Positions 9,051 through 22,499 of a stretch of 64,000 nt of DNA are shown piece after piece. This stretch comes from Zonotrichia leucophrys gambelii (lineage: Eukaryota; Chordata; Aves; Passeriformes; Passerellidae), in the NCBI RefSeq assembly GCF_028769735.1, contig NC_088175.1, forward strand, positions 310,001 through 374,000, in the 5' to 3' direction. The notes under the pieces were generated by a model. That model saw nothing but the letters and a program-made list of their open reading frames with translations, was not told the origin of the DNA and searched no databases. The stretch's first letter is position 1; every line of letters begins with the position of its first letter. The translations under genes were made by a program, and so were the position numbers.

Positions 9051-12000
9051 GAAAAACTGCTGTGAAAGGGAACACATGCTTGGTAAAACCAATGTTTTGC
9101 TCCCCGAGATACCTCTAAGCAATTGTCACCTGAGGGTAATCAGCAGTGCTTCCAAGAGCTGGGATGAGGATATTGATATGCAGGACATTGGTTCATCTAA
9201 AGGCATGATGCTATTGGTAACCTGAGAGACCAAATTTAATCTAAATGGTCTGAGGAGAGGGAAAACTGAACATTGAAATTGCTGCCTCAGTGTAACCTTG
9301 ATAGCTGGGAATCACATTCCCTCAATGAACTATGTATTTCTCTTTTCTCCCATTTTTATAGCACAGGCCTAATTTTCTTGCTTTGTATACAAAAGAGAAG
9401 CAAGAACAGCTTTACAGCATCCATCAGGGCTAATCCATAAATGAAAATCCAGCTCAGAACTCCCCATCTCTCACTTTTAATTTAAACACTGCTCATGGGA
9501 AGGAGTTGTCTGAGGAAGAGGCTGATGCCTGTCACCCAGCCCAGCCTGAGCACAGCAGCTCTGTCCCAAAACAGGAAATCCTGGATGTGTCCAGCTGCCC
9601 TTTGGAGCTGAAGGTTGGGCGGGATTCCAGAGGGTTTGGGAATATTGAATACACCCTTTTGCCAGTGGGTGCCCACCCATTCCATCTCTGAGATGGGAAT
9701 TGTGGAGCTCTGCAGTGCAGGGTCAGACCCTGTCCTGCAGGATTTGGGGTACCAGAGACCCACAGGTGGCTGAGCCAGGCAGGAATTGCCCTTTGTCAGT
9801 GTGAAACCAAGCTGGAATAGTCCTGAGATCTATTTTTTATTAAATTCATGGAATTAAACTCCAGTTAACTGAAGTGCTGTACAACCAGGCTCTATTTTAC
9901 ACTTGTAATTAGTCCCATTGACTTCAAAGAAGCTGGTTTTTGTACAATATTTACAGGGTTGGGATTTGTTTTCCATTTAATTGATATATCATTTGGCACT
10001 TGATATCAGCCCTTCAAAGGGAGCATTAATGTTTTACATTTCAAAATCACTTTGTAGTGCATTCTGTACATCACATTATTCAAACTGGGGAGAGCAACCT
10101 GCAAATTCTCACCAGCTCTACTCATCTGTGGCTTTATTTTGTGAATTAAATGCCTGCAATGAACACAAGCCTACATTCACCAGATTCTAGCTGATGTCAG
10201 TGCTGAAAAAGCAAAACCAGGCAGGATTAATCCCTGATATAAATAACCTCTAAAATCATCATTTTTTTTTTCATTCTCTGTGTTTTGCAGTGGAGTTGGT
10301 GGTTAAGTAAATAAATCTGATTATTTGTTTTTATAACCTGTGCCATGTTCTTTTCTTAATGTAACTTAACTTTTACCAAAAAAATCAAAACCTGAACTGA
10401 ATGCAAGGCTTAGCTGGTTTCCTGTGAACAGCTCCATTGTATAAGTAATATAATAATGAAAAAAAATTTTAAAAAGTGAAATCAGATCCAGGGCCCTCTG
10501 CTGGATTGTGAGGACATCTTTATCCTCTATCTTCCTCAAAATGCTGAAATTATTCGCTGCCCTGGAAAGCTCAGAGTTTGCATCAACATAAAACCTTTGG
10601 CTTTTAACATTATGAAAACAGAGCTGCAGATTACAGCTCATCTATGTGACAGCTCACAAACAACACTACAGGGAGGGTTTCCCAGAGTAAGGCATACAGA
10701 ATCTGTCCTTTTTGTGTCCAAGAAGAAAAAATAACAAGACCCCATTCACTGTAATTTCCTTATCTGAATTCTTATCAACTCATTACAGCTGAACATGGTA
10801 GAGAAATAGATAAGAAATCAGAGACAGATCAGAGCCAGTGAAGATGCTCTGAGAGGACATGAGCTCTTGACCTTCTCACAGCTTGGGGAATTGTTGAGAA
10901 AAATTCAAGCAAGTGGAAGGAGTTGGATATTTTCTGCACTTTATATTGGAAGTCCCAACATTCCTCCCCCAAGATTTTCCTGCCTTCAAGGGGTGGAAAG
11001 GCCACATGTCCTCATAATCCTGTCACCTACCCCAGGAGCAGGAGCTTTGTGAAGTCCAGGACCTCAGTCAACACAGAAAAATGGAGATGGGCTCTGGGGG
11101 AAAAACAGTGAGATAAATGAGCTTGCAGGACAGAAAGGCCAAATCCAGATGGAAGGAGGGCTGTGATGCTAAAAGGAAACATTTCAGGTCAGCAGTGTCT
11201 CTGTTCAGCTGCTGGTAGAACAGGTTTCACAAGCTCTTTCTGGACAAAATTAGCCTGGATGCCACGACTGAGTCCTTCCTCCATGTCACACCACAGAATT
11301 CCTGTGACATTCCCAAAAAGGCTCCTGAGAAAAGGCAGAATCTTGGCAAGTCTGACTCTGCAGCTAGGGATGATGAATCCAAGTGAGATGAACACATAAT
11401 AAGTGACTGCATGACTCAATATAGAGTTGAAAACTTAAAAGCTGCGTGATGCTGCTTGACTTGTGAAAACAGGGAGGAATTATTTGCCATTCCATTTTTT
11501 ATCTGATTTTTCAGAGCTTTCTTAGCATCCCTTACTTGCAGCTGTATCAAACTATCAGATTGGTTACCTTTGTTCTCATTAATAGGGGGGCTTTTCCTGC
11601 ACTTTTAAATGTTCACTGTTTTATATACAATAAGTTTGGAAATAATTTTGGTTAATATGATCACTTCTGTGAAAGCTGAATGACACTATCTCAAAGCAGA
11701 GGCTTGGATTCTGGATTTGCATTTTCATCTCCCAGCTGAAGCAGTTTAGCAGAGTCAGTAAAAAATAATTAATGATTCTAAACCTATATTTTTTGGTGGT
11801 GAAAGTATTGCTGTCAGAGTTTTGTCCGGCTCTGGTATTCTCAGTATTGAAAGTTACATCAAGTGAGACCGTGAAAAAGAAATGTGAGAACTTGAAGTCT
11901 TTTTTTACTTTAATTATTCATCTGTCAGTGTTGGACAGAGCCCAGAATTTCAATGCTTTTATCAATTGGATTGTATATTAAGAAAAAAGGGAAACTGCCT

Positions 12001-12717
12001 GGCATCTGATGTGTGAGTGGGCATGGTCAGATAATAAATGCTCCCAGAGCATATTTATTTAATCAAGGAATGCAAGTCTCAAGGGGGCAGATTAAAAGAT
12101 ATCTCTGAGAACAATGAAATGACCTTGTACTGATCTGCATGGAAATGATTCTTACAATGCAAAGAATCAAACCTGCAGTTTTAATTAAAATCAGAAAATT
12201 CATTGGGAGAGTTTAATTTCCCAAGCATGACTACTTTAACTTTGGTTTATTTTCTGTTAAAGCAACCAATCAATGAAGTTAGAATCTGTATCTTCATCTT
12301 GTTAAAGATCTGTTCTAGTTTGCTAAAAACACTTCTGTGAAGTCATTACCTTATCACTATTTACCTAAAGCATGCCTTGTCCTGGTGCCACAGTGATAAG
12401 CTGCAAAGGATCCAGGTTATCTCAAAAATGCACTAAATCTAAGCACCAGTGGCTCTTCTTGTGAGAGAAAAACACTCTGACCTGCTTTTCCATCCAATTT
12501 TCCACATATCCCAGTCTCCAAGCCATCATTTTCACCACTGGTCTGGAAAGCCCAGTTCCAGCAGCTCTGAACAGAAACCCTGTGCTGTGTTTGTCATTCT
12601 GATGGCAGAGCACCCTCCTGTGTGCCTGAGAAAGAGGGGAGCACTGAACATTTCCAACATCTTATTTTCCCAAAGTGAAACACAAAGTTAAATGGCAGCT
12701 TAATATTTAAAAAGAAA
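9051..12717. other. 3.7 kb of unique sequence, no gene seen
   Basis: No CR1, LTR or exon recognised. A slightly GC-richer patch at 9530-9790 carries overlapping open frames on both strands without protein-like character. The remainder is AT-rich with frequent stops. Confidence 0.5.
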
Positions 12718-12800
12718 CACAAAAACAAAAACAAAAAAACCAAAACAAAAACCCAGGCCAAACCAAAACAACAAAAACCAACCAAACAAACAAACCTAAA
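12711..12800. repeat. A-rich CAAAA/CAAA low-complexity tract
   Basis: Plus strand almost only A and C, as CAAAA, CAAAC and CCAAA words. It may be a degraded poly(A) tail or a simple repeat; no retroposon body was identified to its left. Confidence 0.85.
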
Positions 12801-13078
12801 CACAAGCGATCTCCACAGAGTAGTAAACTGTGCAAATGTAAAACTAAAATTACTTTTAAAACTAAAAATTAGTAAAACTAAAATTAGCAGCTAATTTTGC
12901 AGTCTGCACTGGCCAATTCTTATACTTGAAGTTTCATCTTTTAGGTACTGACTTTCAAGGCTATTATTGCCCCAGTTTTGTGAGGTTTTCAGGAGCCACG
13001 TGGCCTCCGAATCTGAAGCTCTTCTATGACATTTTGAGCTAGGTAGCTGGAATTGGTGGTCCTGAACCTCTTTTGAAG

Positions 13079-13205
13079 ACATAGAGAATAGCTAGGACTG
13101 GAAAGGACCTTGCAGATCATCCAGTTCCAATCCTCTCCTGCCATGGGCAGTGACACCTTCCTCTAGCCCAGCTTGCTCAGAGCATCCTCCACATCAAATA
13201 TTTCT
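13079..13205 (-). mobile_element. CR1 LINE 3' fragment, minus strand, diverged
   Basis: Reads ATAGAGAATAGCTAGGACTG, GGAAAGGACCTTGCAGATCA, CCAGTTCCAATCC, TGCCATGGGCAG and CAGCTTGCTCAGAGC, which is the complement of a CR1 3' end with scattered changes. The right edge fades at about 13205. Confidence 0.85.
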
Positions 13206-13794
13206 TCCTGCACCGTCCTCTCTAGGAAGCAAATCTTGTTTATGTCAGCAAAAAGGAAACCTAACACCACTTGGGGTGAGCAATTAAGATTCCCCAGCCC
13301 AACATTCGTAACTTTTTGCCACCACCTCCTCCTTTTCAGCAGCTTTCACAGAATCCACCTCCCTGTGGTTTGTACTTTTGCCATTGAGCTCCAGGGTTTG
13401 AATCACTCCATGACATGGCTCCTCATGAAGAGTGACAATTAAAACTGACTTGTTCATCATGCTGGCACATCTTGAAATTACCTGGATTGCGGCTTTATTC
13501 AGCCTTATTTTAGACAACCCAAATGATGAGTCATCCATGAGTCCCTTTGAGAAAATATTGCATAACCACTCTCAGAAGTTTCTCAAGAAAGTCATTCTCT
13601 CCCTGCCCTTCAAATGTTTATGATCTCAAATCTACTTTTATCTTATAATACAGAATGGCTTAAAATATAAAGATATAAGGGACTTCCTGGCTTGCCAGAC
13701 ACAGTCCTTTTCTATTTCAGGCAACAATATCATGTAAGCTGTTCACTGTCATTTGAAAATAGAGTGATCTGTCTCTCTTGTTTCTACAAAAAAC

Positions 13795-14000
13795 AGTTCC
13801 AAAAAATGACTCCTCTTAGGGCTAGATAAATTCTTCTAATCTCCATCCTGAATTTATTCATGGCCAGTTTACAGCTATTTGTTCTTGTGCCAGCAGTGTA
13901 CTTCAGCTCAAAGAACTTTCCCCCTCCTTGGTGTTTTCTCTGCTGATGTATTCATGGCTTTGTTAATGTCATTCCCTATTTTCCTTTTGCTGTGGGTTTT
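13795..14000 (-). mobile_element. ancient CR1 remnant with RT C-terminal coding, minus strand
   Basis: On the minus strand the decayed translation contains ARTNSCKLAMNKFRMEIRR, which resembles the conserved stretch near the end of CR1 ORF2 (usually GTRTNGYKL...FRLEIRRRF). Divergence is clearly higher than in the CR1 copies at 5 kb and 47 kb, so this belongs to an older CR1 subfamily. The frame is broken by stops. Boundaries are approximate. Confidence 0.75.
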
Positions 14001-14989
14001 AAACTTGGTGCAATTCGTTTTGGTTTTGTTATTAACAGTTTTCTGAATCCAGCTGCAGTGCCACAGGTGTGCTTTCACCACGGTTAAATCAAGAGGCTTC
14101 ATGGCATAATGCCCCTGTATATGCAGAGCAAATCGACCACCCCCATTTCCATTTCAATATTTCACTGTCATTCACTTCCCTGCTGCTGTGCACTTAACCT
14201 CTGCTTTCCTATGCACCTACTTACATTCCTGCCCCCCCTTGAGAATGGGAATATGGGGAAGAGGAAAGGCAGAGTGATTCCCAGATGTATCCATTTACAA
14301 AAGAAGTAATTTTTTAAAACTAATTTCCAGATTCCATTTCCTAGCTGCTTAATTTTTTTCTCCAGTTGGTGTTTGCATCCTGTTCCAGAGCTGGATTATT
14401 TACACTTTTTTTTTTCAGTTGTGTTTTTAAGAGCTCTTTTAGATAATGGAAATTCATTAGATATTTTTTTTTTTTTAGCCCAGCTCAGCTCCCGATCATC
14501 CTCAGCAGTCAGAGCTGTGCCTTCAGTCCATGGTGTGCTCAGACATCTGCCCAGTCTTGCCTAGCAGAGTCTTCAAAAACACCTCCAGTGTGCATCAAGA
14601 GAAATTAATTCCATGGCTCATGCACCCAGGAGTTAATTGAAAATCCTCCCTGCTTTTTCCAGGTGCTGAGCATTAAGACAAGGCACAGCTAAAACTGTCC
14701 AACAACCCCAGAAGTCAAAAATTGTTGTGAAGTCTGCTCAGACAGCAGTGAGACTTTGTTCATCCAATGGCTTGCTCATAAAAACTGAAAGCAGATAAAG
14801 GGAAAAGGGAAATGAAATGAAGAATTATAAAGAGTCATAATGAGTCAAGCCAAAGGATTGTTCAGGATCCTGTGTCTGAGACAATCCAGTTTCAGCTGTT
14901 TGGAGAAGGTGCACAGGGGAAAATCAGGAGCTAAATGATCCCTTTCAGAAGGACTGAGAATCCTCTGCCCTCCTTCCTCAACATAGCCT
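14001..14989. other. intervening sequence between old CR1 pieces
   Basis: Contains two poly(T) runs (about 14407-14419 and 14464-14477) and no recognisable gene. Parts may belong to the same ancient repeat block but are too diverged to assign. Confidence 0.4.
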
Positions 14990-15420
14990 TGAGATTTCCT
15001 GCAATCTTTGCTGAAAGGTATTGAAACCACATCCTTCTGTTTAACAGCCTTTGATGGAGGCAAATCCATAAATTTGTCTAATCTCATTTTTAATTCATTT
15101 ATGCTTTCAGCTTCCATGGCATCCTGTAGCAATGAGTTCCACAATTTAATTATAGACTGCTTGCAGAAATACTTCCTTCTGTTTGTTCAGAACCTGCTGA
15201 TGATTTCATGGTGCGCTTGTACAGTAAGAAATAATGGCTATAGTTCTCACATCTTCCATGCCATGTGTGGAGCATAATTTATGTATTTTATATACCTCTG
15301 TGATTTAGTCCTCTGCTTTCCAAGGGGAGCACTTCTATGTAGCCTCTCCTCGTGTGGAAAATATTCCATGCTGCTGATCATTTTCAGTACTCTTCCCTGA
15401 GATTTTCTAGCTATATTAAA
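14990..15420 (-). mobile_element. ancient CR1 (L3-like) ORF2 C-terminus, minus strand
   Basis: Minus-strand translation, broken by stops, shows the CR1 order: RVLKMISSMEYFPHEERLHR, then KRKYF-like RRKYFCKQ, then WNSLLQDA, and finally RLDKFMD. These match the known pattern MI.GMERLPHEERL ... RRKYFFTQ ... LWNSLP ... ELDKFMD of old amniote CR1 reverse transcriptases. The sequence is heavily diverged and cannot encode a working enzyme. It predates the bird-specific CR1 copies elsewhere in the window. Confidence 0.85.
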
Positions 15421-15639
15421 AAAAAATTTGTCAGTGAGGAAGTGGGAAGAGGTCAAACTGCTTGCACAATGTAAGGTGTGGGTACACTGGGGATTTGCTG
15501 CTGCAGTGTGTTGGATTTTTGTCTCACCCCTCATTGGTAATTAAATTTTTGTCTGTTTCTTTGGGGTTTTTGTTCATTGCTCCCAAATATTTTCCTGATA
15601 TTTTCATTGAATTATCCACAATGACTCAGATCATTTTTC

Positions 15640-15870
15640 TTGAGATGTGATAGCTAATTTGGAGCTCATTGGTGCATATCTACTCATGCCTGTTCCTCCT
15701 CCAGCTATCAATGTGGAGTTTGATATCTACACTTACATGATCCAGTTACTCAGATTTTATGAGGTCCCTTTTGCAAGTCTTTGCAGACAGCTTTAGTTCT
15801 TACCAACCTAATTCCACATAATTTGTAGTCCTTGTCACATCAGTGTTTGTTGATTCTTTGACTTCTTTTC
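15640..15870 (-). mobile_element. possible further ancient LINE remnant
   Basis: GAGGTCCCTTTTGCAAGTCTTTGCAGACAGC-like text (around 15760-15795) resembles a conserved part of old amniote repeats and lies next to the clear CR1 remnant in the same orientation. Similarity is weak and by eye only. Confidence 0.3.
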
Positions 15871-15889
15871 TGCCTCTGTCAAGGTCAGG

Positions 15890-16400
15890 ATTGAAGTGCT
15901 TGAGATTGAATTTCATGTTCAGACTCAGATGTTTGTTATTTCTTACCTATATCACAGTCTAATAAGTCTGAGTTCTATAGCATTCTACTATCAAGCTACA
16001 AAATGGTTAACCATCCTTCTCTACAAGGTCTTTTAAAGCTAAACTATCCAATTAAGAAATGGCATCTAAATTATTTTTACTTTTAACCGAATAACGAACC
16101 ACCCCTGTCCTGCAATGCAGACTTTTCTATCCTATTACCAAACACCACCCAAACCCATGGAGAAGGTGAAGAAGAAGGACCAGTCACTACCCTAAAACCT
16201 CCATCTTAGATTTGTAGATATTACTGAAACCTTAAACTCTAAGTTTTCCACCATGTGATATTACACACTTCTATCCAAACTCCACACCCACAATCCCAGT
16301 TCTATCATTCAATTTTGGAAGCATTCTCCACTGTTTCAGGTCAAATATACTGTTCTCTAGAGGTCTGTGCCTTTCATCATAGAAAGTCCAAAACTCTCAG
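15890..16400. mobile_element. putative retrovirus-derived interspersed repeat
   Basis: C- and A-rich phrases such as AACACCACCCAAACCCATGG, GGTGAAGAAGAAGGACCAG and CACTGTTTCAGGTCAAAT resemble dispersed ERV-derived repeats of passerines as I remember them. No LTR ends, target duplication or open frame confirms this, and orientation is unknown. Confidence 0.3.
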
Positions 16401-19400
16401 TATCCAGGGTTCCAACAACTGCTCTCTGTTTTCCACATAATTTATGAGTATGATGAGCAGGACAAAGCCAGCACTTGTCCCCCTGATTGTTACTGGGAGG
16501 ATCCATCCTTTGAACATTCTGCCCTCTCTACCTCCTTTTCCCAAGCCATCTGATTTCCCAAAATTTCCCAAAATTCAGCAATTTTGCCCCCAGCTCACTG
16601 AGCCTCCCCCCCACTTCCCTCCGTCATGCCCTCACAGATGTTGCAAAAGCAGGGGAAAAAATCAGCAAGCTGTGAGCTTAGGTTTGGTCCTTTGCACTGC
16701 ACCTCATCTAATCCCAGTCCATTTTCTTGTAGCCACTAAATTCCCCAATTTTCTGTTTTGGTTTTTTTTTTTCAATTGCATTTCCTTTGCTTGTATCTCA
16801 TTTCCAGAGTGTTTGTAAGTCCTTCTTTTCTGTTCCCAGGATTTCAGTGGGGATCAATTTTGGCCAGCATTGATCCATGTCTCTGCACTTCCTGCAGGGA
16901 CATTTGCAATCACAAGCTTGCAGATTCTTCTCCCAGCTCTGAATCCTTGCTCCAGCTGTGCTGGAACAGAGATCCTTCAGCCACTCGTGTGCTCTGGTTT
17001 TGGAGTCCCTGCTCTTCAGGGAGCCTGGAGGACACCTGGATTTGTTACAACTGTCTTAATAGGAGCTCCATCCATCTCCTCCAATCCTGGTGAAACACCA
17101 GACAAAAAAAAAAAAAAACAAGAAAAAAAAAAGAAAAAACAGCAGCAAAAGGATCTAATTCGCATCTTTTGAATCCAACTGCAACTCAAAACTCTAGAGA
17201 TTAAAATTATGTGTAAACTAAGGCTAAAAACGTTGTTGCTTTCTGCCTGGCTTCTATCCAACTTGGACCTCTGGTATCTCCTGTGGTGACTGAGAGTCTA
17301 GAGGCATTAAAATCCCACAGAAAGACCAAATTGGTTTTCCAAGAGTATTGTCAATACCAAATCTCACTGCAGTCAGTGAGAAGGGAATGTTTTGACCATT
17401 GAACCAGAATTAAGAAGCACATTGCCCTAGAATTTAGAAGCATGTTGCACTGCTGCATGTTCAGCAGTTTGCTGCTTCCCATCCACACATCACCACTTTC
17501 TCATTTGTCTCCCACACCATAATCTCATAAACAGCCCTCAGGGACACATGCAGTGCAAGCAGATTAATTTGGCCATAGTTTTGAGTGGAAGAGATCAGGA
17601 CAGAGTTGGCTGTGTCTGATGTATCTGGGTGGGGAAATCAGTGTGGCCATTCCCTCCTTGCAGTAGGAGCAGCTCCAGTGCCCTCTGTCACTGATTTGAT
17701 AGAGGCAGCATCAAGTTGTGTTTTCACTAACTTTTTTTAAGACATCTGAGATATCATTGTTTTATTGAAAGCTGGAGACTTCACCTGAACACAGCTGGTT
17801 TCATTATAGGGTCTCACACAGGTATTACAAGACCCCCTCTAAATCCCCTTCAATTAAGTTCTAAGAGGTTTCAAATACATATTCCATCAAATGCAAGGGA
17901 AATTTTGGATTCCCTCTTACCATTGCATTTTATAATTCTATTAAAAAAGCAATCAAATTTCCCTGGCAAGAGAGATTCAGTCTGACTCGATCCTCGTTCA
18001 ATATGCAGAGTTTCATTAGCATCGCCAAATTTAACATCTTTCTCATTCTTTCTACTCTATCTTTTTTTTTTTTTCAGCATGTCCCTAGAAATGTGAGCTA
18101 GTTTTGGAAGGGAAAAGCAGACTCCTGAGCCTGTCTTTATTACCTCTGTGGCAGCACAGTCCTAGATCTGTCACACTGCTAGATTTTGCTGGGGTGTTGA
18201 GTGGCTTTTTTAAAGTATCCTTTGTGGTTGACCTGTACCAACACCAAGCAGCAAATTAATTCACCTCAGTCCTCTGCTTGTGTAGTCTTGAGGCTCAGAG
18301 CTTGTATTCCAAACATGCTAAGACAGTCAAAAAGGCTTTACTCACTACATGCCACCATTGCAGTACAGTACATGCACTTCCTCTGTGGATTTATTCATGG
18401 GATTTATTCATGGGTGTCATAAATCAGAGAATATTTTAGCATCCCGTTATTTTTAGTGCTTCTGAAATCAGACTCAATGCAAAATTTAGTTCAAGTTTGG
18501 CCCTCGCTTAGCATGTCAGCCTCTTTCATGGTTTTCCTAATTGTTTTCAAACATTGATTAAAAATTGTAGCCTGGAAGTTTGGAAGAATTTACTCACCAG
18601 TATGGCTTTGAATTTTTAAAATTAAATGTTTCATGGTAGTAAACCCAGTGTGCTGGGCTGTAAACAGCAGAGTGTTATGACTCTATTTCTTCCAGCACAG
18701 CTATTTATCATACTTCTCTTTTTCCCCCAAACCTACAGAACTTTTGTCAGGAGATTATCTTATCCTCACAGACGATTGAACCTAAACAGCCACATTATTT
18801 ATTCATACTTTTGTCTAGATTTCACATTTGCTTCTATCCTTGTTTTCCAGTAAATATTTTCTGGTTTCTTCCTTCAACATAGAAACTGTAGGAAAAACAA
18901 ATAGATTTTGGGAATTGCTTTTGCCTTTTGTCCTCTTACTGTGGTTCCCCCCAGATTCCCCCTGTTCAGTTTTCCCTCAGTTTGTTGTCTCACAACCACA
19001 ACTGCTCTCCATCACTGGTAAAATGCCCTTATCCATAATTTGCAATCCTTTGTGTTCCCTCTGCCTTCTCTGTCTTGGAGGAACCTATTGTGCTGTTTAA
19101 TTCCCCAGAGCTGGAATGAGAGGGCCCTCATTATCTTTTTAAGTTTATATACAATTTATAGATATATAAGTAAGGACTATACAACTGAATATCCATAAAT
19201 CCAAAGCATTTCTCTTCAAACACTGGAAAAACAGGAACATAATCCTTACACTGGGGAAACAAACTTCAGCCTAAGCCTTATCTAGAAAGCTAATTAGATT
19301 CTGAAGTAGAGAACTGGTTCATAAAAAAAGCTGCTAATTAGCATGTCTTTCCATCTTTTACTCATCTGCTGGAATTAATTTGGTCTGTGGGAAGCACAAC

Positions 19401-19884
19401 CAAGAAAAAAGTCTCATCAGCTGAATTCATTAAGCCTGCTGTCCCCCCTAACCCCAGAAGGCAATTTGTCTGCTCACACGTGAGTGTTGCTGTTGATAGC
19501 AAGGCAGCCTTTGTTACTATTGCTCCTCTGGGTTTTATGAAGAGTTTAGTTTAGTGAAATAAACAATTTGAAGCACAGCTGGCCCGAGATGTGCTCAAGA
19601 ATGTGATGCTGTCCTACAACCAGCATTCTGAGGAGCCACATTTCCCTCCCTCTGCAGGAAGCCAAGCACCTGATGCTGTCAGTGTTTGTGTTTCTGCCAA
19701 AAGAGGAATTCTCCTTTTTGTGGTACTGGCTGGAAATTCCCTCCTAAGACACACACCCACAATTTCCCCATTCTGGGAATGAACAGTGACTGCCTTCAGG
19801 CCCTGTGTGGATTTTGCATTTTCTTCAAGCTTTTATTGCTTTGTTTTGCTTTTTTTGGGGGGGGTGAAGGTGATGATGTTTGGT
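16401..19884. other. mainly unique sequence with A/T runs
   Basis: A poly(A)-rich run lies at 17104-17149 and a poly(T) run at about 18062-18075. The stretch upstream of the poly(A), 16440-17100, could be a retroposed sequence but is not recognisable. Around 19270-19400 there are homeodomain-like sites (GCTAATTAG twice) in AT-rich DNA. A 15-bp phrase (TTATTCATGGG) is tandemly repeated at about 18391-18416. No gene seen. Confidence 0.45.
17104..17149. repeat. poly(A)-rich run
   Basis: Fifteen A residues, then CAAG, ten A residues, G and six A residues. It follows GTGAAACACCAGAC. It would fit the tail of a plus-strand retroposed copy, but no source transcript is recognised. Confidence 0.75.
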
Positions 19885-20170
19885 TTCTGCTCTTCTTCCA
19901 GTTGCATCTAAAAGAGCACAGGAGATCCAGATCCAGGTCTGATTCTTGAGAGTACAAGGGGAAATGGTCTTGAGCTGCACCAAGAGAGGTTCAGGTTGGA
20001 TAACAGGGAAAATTTCTTCACATGAAGGATGGTTAAGCATTGGAACAGGCTGTCCTGGAAATGGTGGAGCCTCCATTGCTGGAAGTGTTCCCAGAGTGAG
20101 TGTATGTGATCATGGTATGGTTTAGTGGGATTTGAAGCTTGATGATCTTGAAGGTCTTTTCCAATGATTT
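19885..20170 (+). mobile_element. CR1 LINE 3' region, plus strand
   Basis: CTCTTCTTCCAG start-like segment, then GGGGAAATGGTCTTGAGCTG, AGAGAGGTTCAGGTTGGATA, AAGCATTGGAACAGGCTG, a CATTGCTGGAAGTGTTCC block and ATCTTGAAGGTCTTTTCCAA. The order and spacing fit the end of CR1 ORF2 plus its 3' UTR. The terminal octamers are replaced by an AT-rich tail. Confidence 0.9.
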
Positions 20171-22499
20171 TTTAAATTATTTTTTTCTATCTCTCTATCA
20201 TATTCTATATTTGTATTTATTTTTTTCTATCATTCTCTTCTATTGCCTTATAAATAGTGAGAGAAGTGGTAAGATGAAGGTCTGGAAAAGATGTGTACAT
20301 GAACTTTTCAACAGAAGCATCATAGAAAAGCATTTGCTTCACCCCAAAAATGAAACACTGCAGTGCCCTGAGCCCCAGTATCTAGCTCCTATATTATGCC
20401 CACAAAGACTGGTGTATTATATGGCTAAAATAATTTCCCAGAAGTGTGAGTGCAGCCTTTCAGCCACACTTTTGAAATCATAATCCCTCTCCAGAGAACT
20501 GCAGAGAGTTGTCAGGATTCCTGGTACTCAGGGCTGCACTGGCTGAAGCCTCTCCTGATGGAATCATCCCACATTTCAGATGGACTCAGTCACCTGGGCT
20601 TCTCAAAATTCTCCCTTGCCTTGGAAAATCAGCACATCCAGCTGTCAGAGCAGAGTCACTTCATAACAGAAACTCATACATAATCCTTTTGTCCTGGAAC
20701 ATTTTTACCTGTGGCCATACAAGAGGGATCAAAGACACGTTTTTGATGCTCCTTTTCAAAAGAAATACATCAATTGTGGTCCTCAGAACTGGGCTGGAAT
20801 TCTTCACTTTTTTTTTTTCAATTTTTTTTTTCAAATTAACTACAATGCAAAGAGAGAGTCTTAATTTCTTCTTTACAAAATAGAGTTGTTTTATGGTAAT
20901 ACAAGCTGATCATCTCTCAGTCTTCCTTTGCCTAAAGTATGACATTGTTTAGCAGCTTTCTGGATGTTTCATTAACTTATTCATTCACAATATTAGCTCT
21001 ATTAATTATTAATTCTATATTTCTAGCAATTTTGAGTTCTTTAGACTGTTTTCTAACTATTTTACAGTGGGGACCTGCTGACTGCTAAATATGATTTCCT
21101 GTTAGATTATTTCAAAATGGCCTTATGTTTTGTATGTTTTCAATATTTATATCTTGAAGGGGTTTGATATACTAAGCTGTTCAAAACTCTAAATCGGGGG
21201 GATTCTCCTCTATCAGAATTATAAGATAAAAAGCAAATTAATTCAATTTCCTGCTATCAGTCTTCAGCTCATGATTTTGAACAAGAAGTGTATTCCTTGG
21301 GCAACATAAAGGAAAACAAATTTGCACAATTAATTCAGAGAGCTGACACAGTCAGATGAGACTTTGAAACTTCCAGGTTCTTGCTCTCCGACAGAAAATC
21401 TACAGGTTAAAGTAATATCAAGGTGTAATTTAGAATACCATTATTTTCTCTTGCATTTACTTTCTCTGCGAACTTTCACTGCTCATTTGGATTAAAATTT
21501 GCCATTCATCTTTGGTTTTGGGATTTCCACTACCAGAGGCTTTTAAAAGCAAATTACAGAAACAGAACAGAGGGATGATTTGGAAAAGTCCATTCTGCCT
21601 TGGAATGAAGGGGTGTCTTCCCCAGTGGCTTGCTAGCCTTGTTTCTCTGATGCAGGCCAAAAATATTAATGAAAAAAATAAATACAAGAGAAATAAAAAT
21701 ATTCTTTTAAAGACTTCCTTAAGCTAGTTATGTAGGAGTCCATTACATGCTCAAAACAATGATTTAAAGCATTCTTGTTCTGCAAATCACATCAGCAGTT
21801 CTCTTCATTAAAAGATACAAATAGCTCAAGGAAGATTTGCTGATATCAGATCTCAAGTGCTTTTATCATAATTTCTGTCAGAATGAGATTATAGGATTTA
21901 GGCAGGGTTTTTTCCATCCAGAAAGAACTATTAAGGTATTATTTGGTATTATTGAGGGCACTTATTCCAGTCCTGCAGGTTTTCAGTTTCCATTGTGCCA
22001 CAGAGATGTGCTGCTCACCATGGAAGAGCGCAGGAACAGAATTCCTCAGGTGAGAATCCCTAAGTGCATTTCTTTGCTGCTCTCAAGTGCCATTCCTTTG
22101 CCATGAATGGTAGACCTTTTTTAAAGGTTCAGATTTCCTAGAGACTTTTGATAGCTTCTGTTGCAGCATTTACTCAAAACTCTCCTGACTCCTTTTGTTT
22201 GCTCCTCCCTGCCACCATGGAGCAGGGGTTCTTGATCCTGGTGTATCCAAGCTCAAGTTACACTTTCAGAATAATCCTTGGGAAAGGATTATTCATAAGG
22301 ATGCCTCATAAGACTGGAATGATTCTTCCACACCTGCTCTGGCAGATGGGTTTCATGTCCTGTGTGCAGATAAAGCCAAAACCAGGGAAGAACATGACCA
22401 GAATCCAGCCTTGAGTGTGGACAACACTGGCATCATTCCATGGGATCCAGTGGAGCTGCAGGAAAGCAAAGAGACTGCAAATGAGGGCCAAAATGAAAG
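20171..22499. other. unique sequence, no gene established
   Basis: AT- and T-rich at the left (20165-20250) and near 20805-20835. A possible small spliced exon at 21987-22049 is listed separately. Nothing else recognised. Confidence 0.45.
21987..22049 (+). other. candidate small exon (weak)
   Basis: A 63-bp segment lies between TTTTCAG and CAG|GTGAGA, a near-ideal donor. It is open in one frame and reads FPLCHRDVLLTMEERRNRIPQ. It is a splice-site-based guess; no neighbouring exon was found and no family is recognised. Confidence 0.15.
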
